Shown here one piece after another: positions 26,017 to 38,646 of a DNA stretch of 64,000 nucleotides. This DNA comes from Drosophila miranda (lineage: Eukaryota > Arthropoda > Insecta > Diptera > Drosophilidae). The position numbers were made by a program, and so were the translations under genes. The notes under the pieces are model-generated. The model saw only the letters and a program-made list of their open reading frames with translations, searched no databases and was not told the DNA's origin. The stretch covers positions 29,344,913-29,408,912 of the forward strand of contig NC_046677.1 in NCBI RefSeq assembly GCF_003369915.1. Reading direction: 5' to 3'. How positions within the stretch are numbered: position 1 is the stretch's first letter; every line of letters starts with the position of its first letter.

Positions 26017-27349
26017 CGTCGCCGCTTTGGGTACCGTTGTTGCCGCTGGGTTATCGTTAACTGAAAGTGAACCTCTTGAAAAATATACTTTAGGCATGTT
26101 TAGTGGTTCTTTGGAATCAACTAAATTTCGCTGATCCAGCATTTATGTATTCAAAGTGCTGAGTGTTTAATTTTGATTATGGATAGGGACGAATGGAGGG
26201 GATCATACATTCTTATATTGCTTCGTTTCGGATTTCTGATACCATCAAAATATTTTTAATTATATTCTTGTTTATTATAAATGTTATCTAGTGGCTTTAT
26301 TGAAACTAAAGGCTCAGTTGTAAATATATCCACAGACCCATATCTTTTGATACGTGTGAGGTTCATGCAGTTATTTCACATCAAATGCCGTGTAAGTAAT
26401 ACTCTATAGCGAACGAATAAAGCAAGAAACATGCGAACTAGTAGAGCAGAAAAAAATCCAACAAGATAACGAAAATATACGTCTGAGCTCATCGAGCATT
26501 TACATCCCTTTCGTTTCTTTCTCTCGCATTCGAATACGAGGCCAATATTGAATATTTCGCTAATCCGAAAGTGCTGATCCGAGCTATGTCAGCTCAGCTG
26601 TCATGCGTTGCGCATAAGGAAAAGTGCAATGACAGAAATACTTCATAATATGGCGGCAAATGGTTTGCCGGGTGAGCTAGTAGAGTTATAATTTTTATTT
26701 GTATGGATATTCATGAAACGCACGGTTACGCTCTGACTGTTATAGAAAATGTCTCCTACATAAATATATGAACGCATACACTATATAGACTTCTCTGTTA
26801 ACTCGAGGAGCAGTGACCAAGCAGCGACGCAGCTATGTGCAGACACGGCGCATGCGGATTGGGACCCGAGCGAAAGAACTACGTAATCAGGCATTGGAGC
26901 GGGTAGCCGGAGCCCTGCCCATGCCCTGGCATGCCTGTGGACCGCCTGTTGGCTGGTTCGAGGGCCGTCACCACCGCTGCTGCTGCTGCTGCTGTTGCGG
27001 CCACAAAACTTATCAATGAGAGTGACGTAGGTACTGTGCAGACAGCCGTGCGGCGGCACAGAAGGGGGCCGGAGCTGGGGCTGCAAATCGGAATTGGGGC
27101 CAGTACGTTAAAAACTGTTGCACTGCGGCGCTGGGACGTCAGTTCATTCAGAACAGTGGAAGTGCGCGAACCTCAGCACAGCTCAGAAGCTCAGCCAGAC
27201 CCAAGCCCTCAACCCGGACAAGGAGTCGAAAGGAGTCGGCCTCCCACCTATCATAGCCCGCAGATTCAATTCAAATTGGGACACAGAGGACGTGTAGTCC
27301 TGTTGTTGCCAGTAAAGTGCTTTCCATTAGACCAGATTCTACCTGAAAC
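26017..27349. other. divergent upstream region of Iris and the neuropeptide-like gene
   Basis: The interval is AT-rich up to about 26,750 and then GC-richer. It contains the presumed Iris 5' UTR (codons 26017-26142 would be an alternative N-terminus) and the likely 5' exon of the gene starting at 27350. A CTGCTGCTGCTGCTG-type tract lies at 26977-26995. No other coding evidence. Confidence 0.5.
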
Positions 27350-30300
27350 ATGAGTTTGTCAATCTCATTGCGAAAGCTGGAAGGCAATAGCCAGATGCTG
27401 ATGATGCTAATGCTGGTCCTGAGCCCGCTGATCCTGGGTCAGGTAATGGCGGTGCCAGCCTCTGTGCTGGCCCAGAACACGGAACTCTCCACCAATGCCA
27501 ACAACAAGCTCCAACTCCAGCAGCTGGAACAGCAGCAGCAGGAACAGCAACAGCCGGCAGCAGGTGAGTGCCAAAGTTTAGTTTCAGTTTTTCAATGGTT
27601 GCGCGTGGATGTCTTGTGGCTGGGTGGAGCTCTCAGCTCTCAGATCCGCCCATGCTCTCGCCAGAACACTCCCTTTTAATGCTAAAGGTCATTGAAAAAT
27701 TCAAGTTTTCTAAAATGCTCACTGGCCGTCGCCAAACGGCAACAGAGACCAGAGGACAGAGCCCAGGACCAGGACCAGGCCCAGGGCCAGATCTGCTCTT
27801 GTCTCAACGCCCACAACGGCTTAGGTGGGAGATGGAAGTGCGACTGAGAATGAGAGGCTGGCATCCGCTTGAGTGCCCCCCATCTTCGGGGCTCATCTCA
27901 TTTAGCATTTTCCATTTCCCATTTCCCGCTTAGCTTTTGCGCCAGGAAATTGCGTAGGTGTTTTCTGCCTTTGCCAGCTGTCGCTCTGGCGCTGTCTCTG
28001 GCTCTGGCTCTGTCTCTGGCTCTCCCTCCCACATACACTTCCACACCTACTCTCTCACTTTCTGCTTGTTTTCACAAATTTCCATTCTGCGGTTGTCCTT
28101 GCTGTTGTTGTCTTTTGCGCTGGCTTAGTGAATCATTACTATCGCTACGTACACACATACTTATGCACAGTGTACACTGGCCAACAGAAGTGTGCAGACG
28201 AGACGTAATATATGTATTACAGATATAAGATAATCGTAGGCAGGTTTCCATGGCGGAAAATGCTTTTATCAGCTAATTATATGATACAATATTGTGATTC
28301 AAATTATATTTCTGCAATCTAAAAACTTAAAATTTTAAAGATTTGTTGGTCTGACTACCTTATGTATGATGTATAGTAATATTCTCATCATACCAGTTAA
28401 ACCTTCTATACTGCAAAGAAAAACTAATGTTCTGGGCCGACTCGAGAGCTTCGCTCGTACACCAACCCCCGGCTCACTCGCTTCACTAGATCCTGCCGAT
28501 ATGAGTAAAATATCGAACGACGATGACGACCCAAAATGTTGTTATGTAATAAAGGGATATGGAGATTCATTATATTATCCTCCTGCTAAAGTATCCCAGT
28601 ACTTTAATACCGATTTTAGTTTGTTTTTCAACAGAGCACCAAACTGCTCTAGAAATATTAGTAAAAATCAGTCGCAGGTGGACTTATGTGGACCACTGTA
28701 CACATGTACATTACGAGAGTACCTATAGCGCCGTTAAACATCGCGTAGGCGTTCGCCATACAAAATGGCGGCCAGCCTCCTTTGTGCACACACACACACA
28801 CACTGGGGCATACGTAGATGTATATCATGCATGTGCGTGGGTGTTTGGGTGTGTTTGTGTGTGTGCTTGCCCTTCTTCTTGTGCAAGTGTGTGCGTACGT
28901 GCGCGCGATTTCATTTCTATTTTTAGACATCGAGTTAAGCAAAAGTTTTCAGCTACCTCTCACTCTCTCTCTCTCTCTCTGTCTCCTTGCTCCCTGGCTC
29001 TCTCTTCTGCGAGCCTGGCGCCTTTCGCCTGGCATCCTCTTTCACCACATCTTAAGCCCAAGCTCCTCCTCCAACTCCATCAAACCACACCGCAGCGCAG
29101 GGGAGCCTTACATTTTTCCATCTCTCAAGCTGTTAAGTCCTTCGTTCTTTATTTTTGCTTAGCCAATTTCGGGATGCAACACGTTCGTTACCGGCCAAAA
29201 ACCGCACAAAGGCCGAGTGGGTGCTGGGCTTAAATGTCAATCGCCTCGAGCCAAAAGGCAGCCGCCACATCAAAATGTCAAAAAACAGCCAACCATATAT
29301 ATATTATAGATGGTGTTTAGTCTTAGGGTGGACCTAGATACATATATGAAGGGGGTGTATAAATTGAAAAGTTATGCATAAGTCTTTCAAGTCTATGCTG
29401 AATGATTTTAGGGGTTTAGGTGTTTTTATATACATATCTTACGATCTCGACGGAGTATCTGTAACAATTGTACGTGAACGTAGTAATATGTATATTCGAT
29501 TTCTTTAGTGGAAAATATTCTCTACTCTTAACGATATTCATTGTTACAAGATATTTTATTCGAGTTTTGACATCGATGCTTTTAGTGTATTAAAGTATTT
29601 AATACCTATTTTATATAGATCGCAACCAAATGTTAGCATATTGAGCAAGCCCAAAATTTCTTTCTTTCCTTCTATTAATTTTGGTCGTTGGAATATCCCC
29701 ACGTTTTACAATTTTAAACAGAATAATGTCCACCCGAATCCCATTTTCTGCATTTAATTTACGCACCAGCAACGACAGCCACCAGCAGGGACAGGGACAG
29801 GACAGCGACAGCAGTCAAGTGTGTACATTAAATATTTATAAAAGCACACTGGTTTCACTGAGCGCTGGGCTGTCCGTCACCCATTAAAGGACCATTCGAT
29901 AAAAATATTCAGAGCAGGGAACCAATCCCTGCTTTCTATCCTTAAGAGTGGAGCAAGACCGCAAACTCCTATTAGGGGCCCAGCGTTCCAATCGCATTTC
30001 CATTTTCGTGGCACAAATTGTTCCATATGCCGATGGTTATTAAGTTATTTCTGTGAGTGCTGGGGGCCGGGACAGCAGCAGGAGCTTAAACAATAGGATA
30101 TGGGGCAGGAGCAGAAGCAGGAGCCACCTCCCCCTAAGGCTGCCAACGCACTTAGCCATGGCGTTAATTGTGTTCATGTTCATGTTGTGCTGTCTCTGGC
30201 TGTGGCTGTGGCGGCACCAACTTTGAACAGCTGCTGTAACCAGAATGAGGAGCAGCCCGAGCACCAGCACCAGAGGCCAACACCCAAGCCATCAAAGTCC

Positions 30301-33300
30301 ACCCACACCCACACCCATTCTTTTCATAATCTCAGCGCCCTGTGTGCGTGCGCATGTGTGTTCTGTTATGGGGGAAAAGCAAACAACTTGTTGATATTTT
30401 TACAGTTCGGTGAACATTTTCATGTTAGCCCGAGTCTCGACAAGGACAGGGCAGGACAGGACGGCAGGAGCCTTTCAAGTCCCGAGAACCTGGCGCTCTG
30501 CACGTCTCGAGAATCTAGAGCTATACAAGTACCCAGAACCTGAAGGACAGTGACGAGATGCGGACGAGGACGACGTCAGCAAACGTCAGAGCCACAGCCA
30601 GAGCCAGAGCCAGCCATTTTTGTTGCCTGTTTTCTACTTTTTTTATTTATTTATGGGAACACTCTAACACCCAACCCCAACCCCAACCCCACCCCCACTC
30701 TCGCCCACCCCACTGCAGGCCACCAGAGAACAGAACACGACTTTTGCTGTGTGGCCACATATTTAACACCAACAAAAACACAGAAATTGTTGCTGTGAAA
30801 TGACTGCGGATTCTTGGAATCATTTATCCAAGAGTTTCAGGGAATTGGTCGCTAAGGACTCCGGGGAATTGCAAACTGGGTTACGGGGTAATCCACAAAG
30901 CATTACAAGGAATACTTTAACAAGGACAGCTAGAATTTCATAGAGTCGCTGGTGTGGTGTTTTCTTTTGAGGGATCTCTTATTACAAGCTAATTTCTAAA
31001 TGTCAAATATGCCCCTTAGATGAATACAGACTTTTACGTATACTTGATTTTCTTTTCAAGAGGGTTTTGTATTAAATATTGCACTTAGCTCCAGAGCTAC
31101 TCATCAAAATTCATATGAATATAGTAGGTTAATGCTCATGGGAAACTTTTGTTCTCACCCCTTTCATTCGATTCTAATCTAATCAAAACTGTTACCACTT
31201 GATGTGTGTGCTTCGTCCAGTCACTTGGCACCAGCTAATAACACATTCATCAGGGATATATCGTGCATAAATCATAGCCATTTAGGTCTCCAACTCTTAT
31301 CTTTCCTCGATAATCGTGGGCGCAAAGTACATGGGCGACTGTTGTTATCGGAAAATGAGAAACCATCATGAAAATCCCTCCATAAATATCCGTTTATACT
31401 CGTATGACATTCTGGGGCAGGTGTGCAGCCTATTTACGAAACCTTTCAAGTACGGAAATGTGAATCCCCCCGTACTGTGGCATGCCAACAAGCTTGAGTC
31501 ACGCCAAAGCTGGACCTGATTGGCCGTAGAGGTAGAGAGTGAGTACATGTGGAGGGCTCATGTCCAGCAGCTGGCCAAGAGCATGTCTAGTGCTAAGTAA
31601 AGCTTAATTGCCGGCAGCCGGCTTGATTATCATCTTCAGATCTAATATCAGCTCCATCTCCTCTCCTGCTAAGCGCGGAATGGAACCAATTAGCAGGCCA
31701 ACTGTTGCGTAAGGAACGGAACCAATCTCTTTGCATGGGGGCTCACAAATATGATTAGACGTAAAATAATAAGGCCAAGGGCTTGCCGTTCAGTTCTAGA
31801 AGGGGCACGGTATGCGTAATCCCCTCATCTGTGGCTGTGGGTTGCCATTGGAATTACATAAACCAGGCTGTCCTGTCAGGGCGTTAATAGCAATTAGCGT
31901 GAGCGGAGAAATATGTTCGAGTGTATAAAACAATTATGGATCTCGTTGCCGGACTGCGGCTAATTGGTTTCTGCGGTCGGTCTCTTTGGTTGGGGTGCGA
32001 AATTTATTGAATCAACCAAATGGGAATAGTACTTTGCCCATTGCCCCAAAAAGCAGGCAATGGAAAATTTCAATTTGCCTTTCTATTCCTATTCCACAGC
32101 GAAACGGTCAGAGGATACCTCAGCCAAGGCCATGGTGCCAACGGCCAACAAAAAGTCAAGTCCGGAAATTGTGCCATCTTCGTTCAGCAATTCGCCGCCA
32201 GCTAGGAGCTCCAACAAAATCCTCAGCAACCAGCAGCAGCAGCAGCTGGAGAAGGGTCCATCCGGCATCTATGCATTGCCCAGCAATGATGAGATCCTGG
32301 CCGCTGTTGCCGCAGCCGCCCAAAACAGCCAGCAGCAGGTGCAGGAGGAACCCACCGCATTGGAGGAGGCGGTGGCCAGCTCCACGATGCGCAAGCGGGG
32401 CATTAACTACGATTATAATCCGTACATGGCCCCCAATGACTATGGCAGCGATGTGCCCAACGGTGTGTGGGCGGATGAGTACGACACAGCAGTGCCCGTC
32501 AGCTATGGCGAAAGGGATCTGCAGGATCTCGATGACTATGTCCCAGATCGACGAGGTGAGTGATAACGAGGCTTCAACCATAGGATCCAATCTTCAATAG
32601 GTTTATGTTCTGTAGTGGGCGGATCAATTGGCCGGAACAAGGCCTATGACAATCTCCAGAATCTGCTGAATGCCGAGGCCTATCTGGAGAGCATTCCCCT
32701 GTCCGTTCCACTGACCTATGCCAATCGCAACTACAATCTGGATGACAGGAACAAGCGTGGTGGTCTCTTTTACAACATGGGCAGCACTGGCGGTAGCATG
32801 CAGGGCAGCACTGGCACTGGCAGCGGTCTCAGCAACGACAACATAAACCTGAGCAAATATCGTCGTTTCAATGATATGCGGTAAGCCCAAGTTATTAATT
32901 ATTGGGATAAGAACTAGAATATATGTAAGTCTTTTGAACGAACTCTGTAGCACTGAACAGAGTTCCTTGGCAGCACTGAACAGAGAAACGTTAAGTGGAT
33001 ATTATGAACCCTCTAAGATTTCTTTGAATATTTCTCCCAAAATCCAGCCTTAAGCGAGACACCACCAAGCTGAATCCCGCTGATATGTTAGCTCTGGTGG
33101 CCCTAGTCGAGGCCGGAGAACGTGCGCGCAAGGAGAGCGATGTGGAGAGCGCTGGACCAGTGCCAATGATTGCCTCCGATGATATGGACTATGTGCCAGC
33201 AGGCACATGGCTCGATGCTCCTGTACAGCAACAACAGCCCGGCATGATGGACTACTACATGCCCCTGGAGAACCAGAACCAAGCGATGCCCCAGTACGAG

Positions 33301-33538
33301 TATGTGCCACGCCAACACAAGTACAGCGGAGTCAACAGCCGTAAGTCTCAGTCAAAAGGAATCTCAGGAATGAGAGAGTGAAATCTAGAGTATTTTTTTT
33401 TTAACTTTTCCAGGATTTGGTTCATCTAAGCAGCGGTACATGGTGTCCAAGAAGAAGCGATCTATTAGCCAAAGCCAATTCATGAACGAACCGGTGGCCG
33501 AGCGCGGCTCCAGCTACAATGGCGAGAAGTACTTCTAG
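27350..33538 (+). CDS. putative neuropeptide/prohormone precursor
   Basis: Five exons (27350-27563, 32100-32555, 32616-32880, 33048-33340, 33414-33538) join in phase into 450 residues. The N-terminus has a hydrophobic core (MLMMLMLVLSPLILGQVMA) typical of a signal peptide, then a Gln-rich linker. The rest has few Cys and many dibasic cleavage sites in hydrophilic context: AKRSED, ANKKSSP, MRKRGINYDYNPY, DRRVGG, RNKRGGLFYNMG, KYRRFNDMR, LKRDTT and KKKRSISQSQ. Spacers are rich in Asp, Tyr and Asn. This is how insect prohormones look. No amidation signal (G-K/R-R) before a repeated core is evident, so products may be non-amidated NVP/NPLP-like peptides. It might be D. melanogaster CG4577, a name I only half remember. 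The first intron is 4.5 kb. The end product and receptor are unknown. Confidence 0.72.
27564..32099 (+). other. first intron of the neuropeptide-like gene
   Basis: The 4.5-kb intron runs from CAG|GTGAGT to TTCCACAG. It holds low-complexity tracts: GGACCAGG repeats at 27763-27788, AC at 28787-28801, CT at 28962-28981, and CAACCCC near 30673-30695. It also holds one unusual 120-codon frame at 28366-28728, listed separately. A TATAAA with an in-frame Met downstream (31923 and 32060) could serve an alternative promoter but would drop the signal peptide. Confidence 0.6.
28366..28728 (+). CDS. 120-codon open frame of unknown status inside an intron
   Basis: The frame runs from Met at 28366 to a stop at 28726-28728. 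Its composition is more protein-like than neighbouring chance frames: it is not low-complexity and includes DDDDPKCCYVIKGYGDSLYY and several Cys. It could be a small nested gene, a coding remnant of a transposable element, or chance. I recognise no domain. It has no clear promoter or poly(A) signal. It lies on the same strand as the host intron, so it could also be an alternative exon, but I found no convincing splice sites. Confidence 0.25.
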   Translation: MMYSNILIIPVKPSILQRKTNVLGRLESFARTPTPGSLASLDPADMSKISNDDDDPKCCYVIKGYGDSLYYPPAKVSQYFNTDFSLFFNRAPNCSRNISKNQSQVDLCGPLYTCTLREYL

Positions 33539-34604
33539 AGAGTGGGAGAACGGATGCATCGATAGACTATAGTGGTACATATTTCCCTTTGAACATTTAT
33601 AGAAAATATTGAAAACCAACAAACAACAAAATATCCAAAACTCAATTAGTAATGAGATAGAGCCAAGGTCAACCTCGTGTGCAATTTCTTTGTAGAATTT
33701 CAATTTTAAACCAACTAACAATTAAACTATTGACACGAATACGGTGTGTGTCGACAAAACATAATCAAATCAATGTTTTATAAGGCGCTGGACACAGGGT
33801 TTTACATCAACTAAAACTAACCGAACTTAAGTAAACCTAATCCTAACCCCACTCTTAATCCATGTGGATGTCGATGTCTATGGCAACTTAATGTACAATG
33901 AATACTATAACTAAAACTATAGCGAATCCGAAACTATCAGTATCTACGTGTGTGTAATACTTATCAAACTAGAGGCTTCCCGGACTAGTAGTACAAAAAT
34001 ATAAGAGAATTGAGGAGACGAGAAGCGAACGCTACAAATAACGTTAACGTTAACGATAACGATAACGGAGGTAGGCAACTTTAATCGAGCTCAGATGCGA
34101 CAATTGTCCATTAAACTGCTTTAATTTAACAATTGGAACATTTTTTGAAGACATACGCGCCCTTTGCACTGCGCTACACTTGAACTACAGTACACTCGAA
34201 CTACACTGAACAGAACTTTTATAGGCGCCGACTTGAGGACGAAGATGATCGATCAAATTGACATTTGATGATGATTTTAAATAACTATATATACTAACAG
34301 ATATACAAAATATCCGCTATAAATATATATGTATACAATATGCAAACTATTTGTCAAAATTAAACAAGTGGCTCAGGGCATAAATATTTTAAATATTCTA
34401 TGCCGAACCGAATGGAGGATTGCCGGCGATATGGGGAGATGCGTACATTTAATTTGAACGGAAATTGTCTGACTGTTTTTGGGTAATAATCAAATATACA
34501 TACATATGTACTATGGAATATGATAAACATAAACGTAAAGTAAATTATATATATACCATATATACATACATATATATCGGAATAGTATTTAAAATGCATT
34601 ACTA

Positions 34605-34662
34605 GCGTATATGTGTGTGTGTATAAAATACAATACAATATTATATATATATATATATATAC
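34605..34662. repeat. TG and TA microsatellite
   Basis: A short (GT)n at 34612-34621 is followed by (TA)n at 34632-34661 within the presumed 3' UTR of the neuropeptide-like gene. Confidence 0.7.
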
Positions 34663-37600
34663 AAATATGAACACACTCAACTAACTATAACATATTTTGA
34701 CATACATATACTTTTCCTTACTCTTTTTGGGTCCTCTTGAATATGTATTTGGCCTTTGATTTACGCCTTAAGTTCATTAAATGCGAGCTTAATTTGAAAA
34801 TAATATAATGTTTATTTATGAAACAACTGATTTTTGATTAAATAAAATATATGTCCTTGGTTTGAAAACCAATCAAAATCAATGGGCTCGGGTCTTTTGG
34901 GGTTTCAACTGTTGTAAGAGTGTTCAGAAGATTCAGGCTGAATTATTTAAAATTTACGTGTACATGTAGTAGGGCTAAAAGATTCAGGATAAAGGTTATC
35001 TACGAGAGGAGTTCCAGAAATCTACAAAGAAGCTGAAGTACTACTGAGAGCGTCACAGTTCAACAAACAGAATTTTGTAAAGAAGCGAAAACCAGAAAAG
35101 TACACAATGGACTCGGATACTCGGATTCTTCTCAAAGAAAACGAAAAAGGTGTGTCGTATGGTCTTTCAGTTAGACTCTCAGAGTTCTAATAGATATGAA
35201 TTAGAATTGTATCGTCGAAGCTTTTGAACTAGTTTCTCATGCAAAAAAGCAATAGAAGACAAAAGCGGATAAAACCGGAAATGTATATTAAAATCCCTGA
35301 CATCCTGAGGTGATAATTTCCCTTGCGTATAATGTTGTTTATAGGTGGTAAATATTCACACCTATTCATTTATAATAACAACAATATAGCATGAATATCA
35401 CAGGAAAAAGATGCTAACAACTAATCTGTAGAACTTCCAAATTGAAAAGCATCGATTAAGATCGAGTTTCGTTTCGGGCACTAACTATTCTTGTGGCACT
35501 ATTCGCTTGACAACAACTGTCCTCTCTAGGTGCAACTGTACCCTGCTGTACCCTGAAGCCTTGTAGCCATAACATAGCACTGCTAACGTTCAATGTTTCG
35601 CCGAGGACAACGACCTATAAATCATTCTGATGAATGAACTTTTCACAGGCAATTCAATGGAGAATCTGTACAATTAGTAATCCCATTTGCCAGCATAGAA
35701 ATGTGTCAATTTGGGCCCTACAAAAACAGCAACAACAACCACAGCCAGCATCAGCTACATTTAATAGAAAAAAGGCAATGGGCGAGGCGAATAAAGGGCG
35801 ACACTTGAATTGCTTCTTCAGATGCCCCAAATGGCGCAGCAGCCACAGCTTCTCAATGAAAAAGTCATAAAGTATCCATTTTCGTCTCTTTATTTCTTCT
35901 TTTTGGTTCTGTTGACAACCGAATCGAAGACAAAAGAGCCAAAAGAAATGTTATATAATTGAACATTGGGAGACAATTCAATGAAAGCCAATTAACAACT
36001 AAACAAATCAAGTGGAAGATACGATACGCATACAAAGCGGCAGTGGGTGGGGGGGCATGGTCTATCCAGTGAAGTGTGTGCAAAAATTAAATAAAAACCA
36101 ATTGGTCTCCGCACACGCGTACTCGTTGACATCAACCAAATGCTGTGTGACAGAGGTTTCATCATCAGACCCCAACAACGAACCAAATTCCTGTGCTTCG
36201 TTCTAGCCTAGAGAACATTTTGTTGTTAATCTTTTATTTAATGTTCCATGCAGATCCAAATGACAACGATGCAACCGACCTTCCGACCAAACCAGGCATC
36301 CATGACATCCATTGTGGCAGTGGGACTAAAAACAGAAGCAGAAACTGAAAAATGAGGTCCAACTTTATGTAAACCGCCAGCAGGCTCTTTTCATAGCCAT
36401 AGACAATGCGATAAACAGTTGGATAAATAAATAACCAAATAAAACATAACAAGAGAACTCTGGAAGTGGCAGATCAGAGATATGAATACCTAGGGATGCA
36501 ACCTGTATAAATTTATATAGGAACGGTGGACTGTGATTACGTTAAAATGGAAACGTAAGTCTTCTGACAATAAGTTACTCTCTAAGTGCACACTTTTGCA
36601 AAATATTGACCAAAATACCAAAAACAGAAGTGGATTTGGAGGTTGGGTTACAAAATTGCGAAACTCAGCGAATGGGATAGCATATATTTTATGCATATAT
36701 ATGGAATATTTAGTGCTAATTTTCCAAGTTATTGAATATAAAAAACTTTCCTGTTTTTTTGTGATAAACTCGCGAAGGCATCTGACGTACGGTACTGGCA
36801 CTACGTTACCAAATTCCCGGGTAATGGGCGTTACAAAATATACCGTTAGCTGAGATTGGGAAAATTTTGTTTGGCATTTTTATTAGATAGTTTAATATGT
36901 TTAAGAAAAAACTTGGGAGAGAAAACGTCTCTATAAAAAAACCAATAAAAGAAATCGGAAATGCGAACTTTGGCTTATTTTAATAGGATTTCACATCAAA
37001 GCTAATAAAGTTATATATTTCAACAGGTTAGATTTCAATAAATTTCGAAAATAGTATCGGTACAAAAGTATATGAAAGTATGTTTTTATTATACGTACAA
37101 ATTTACATATATATATCTATGTATGTAATTTGGGAGTGGGACAAGAATCAGAATTCGAGTTAACAAAAAAACCAACATATGTTTTCCTCGGTTACAATTT
37201 CAGACACATGTACCTATATCTAATCGGAAGTTCTCGGTAGCTCGTTTTTCTGTTGCAAAATGTTACATACACTTAGCGTCAGCGTATGTACCCCAATTTG
37301 CCATATGGCCAGGGAAAATACAATAAATGCAAACAAAACAACAGGGAAAATAGCAAAAACAAAAGCACAAAACAAAAAAAAAAGGGAAGCGGGGCGTGTG
37401 TATGGATAACGACTGCAGGGGCATTGAGGCTTGAAGCAGTGGCAGTGGTAGTGGCAGGAATATGGAGCATCTCGAGTTCGGAGGTGGAGCAGAATTTGCA
37501 TATTATATCAACCAATGAGCAGTGACCAGAAAATAATGGCAGCAAATGTAAAGACATTTAAGTTCAGAAAGTTTAAGAAAACAGGAAATTTCAATTTATT

Positions 37601-38493
37601 TTTGAGTAAATAAAGCAAAGATGTTTATTTGTTTAGGTGATTAGTTGTCTTCGAAATTGGTTTATCATCGAATTATAAACTTCTGAAGTTCTTGAGTGCC
37701 AGGCTTTCTTCTGAAAATTCTTAGCTATCAAGTACCCTAACATATTAAGGCAGTTTCTCAGACCTCAATAACATTAAATCCAATCAGTTTATTGTCCACT
37801 TTACACCGAATCTCTCTGAGTTATATATTCGTTCGGCCCGCTTTTTATAGGAACCATTTGTCTTAGCGATTCCCCTCACGGGTTGCTCGATTTCACACCT
37901 CATATCATGAGACTGGAACTTTGGAAAATTTGCAAGATTGACGTTAATTAACTTCCCAAATATGAATTAGTTTTTACTAATAAACTGCTGAGGCACGAGT
38001 CTGAAAAACAACTGAATCGATATAAAAATGGAATTAGAGAAAGAAAAACAAATAACAAAATATTTTTAATACATTTGAGTTGGGCTTTCGGTTTGGTTTG
38101 ATGGGCTATTGGGTCTAGTTCGGTTTGCCAGGTTTATACTAATTTTATGCACGCGTTTTGCATGTTTAATATCGGCTTTGTATACGGTACGGTTATAACA
38201 ATCACACAGCACACATTCAGGTGTAGGAGCTTATATATGTACCTACAAATGTATATTGCTGTTGGTTTGGATTTGGGTTTGAATTGAGGCAGGTGCAGAG
38301 ACAGAGGCGGGTAATTGAATTGGTTGTCGATACTTATAATTTATATATATACACACAGACCCAAAACCCTATTTTTTTTTTTAATTTATATGCAATACGT
38401 ATGTACGTACATAAACCCAGAGAGAAAAAAACTTAGCCCAGGGTAGTTCCTTTAGGTTTAGTTATAATTTTCCCCGACCAACTCCTCCTCAAT

Positions 38494-38646
38494 TTAACAT
38501 CTATCTTTCCTGCGACCGGTTCGGTTATACGCCTCGCGCGTCATGCGGCAGCGCTCCTCGGTCGGCTCTGTTTCTGCGTGGGACCCGGTGCAGTAATTCC
38601 ATATCAACGTCGAAAGTATGTTATTCCCACAAACAGATCTTTCGTT
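38494..38646 (-). other. GC-rich open frame, possible terminal exon of an unidentified gene
   Basis: In a very AT-rich region, one minus-strand frame is open for 50 codons and ends in TAA at 38494-38496. Its last part has strong GC at third positions and a charged, Cys-containing sequence (TEPTEERCRMTREAYNR). A plausible acceptor (GTCCCACGCAG) lies just before that part, so it may be a last exon of about 26 codons. No upstream partner exon was found on this strand. One plus-strand frame is also open here, which weakens the case. Confidence 0.22.

Noticed and set aside
24421-26142. An active endogenous retrovirus at the Iris locus
   Set aside because: No LTRs, gag, pol or primer-binding site flank the frame, and the locus is in conserved gene order, so it is a host gene.
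32060-32099. Met at 32060 as the start of the neuropeptide-like protein
   Set aside because: It lies in the polypyrimidine side of a good acceptor and would drop the signal peptide; the 27350 start with phase-matched splicing is better.
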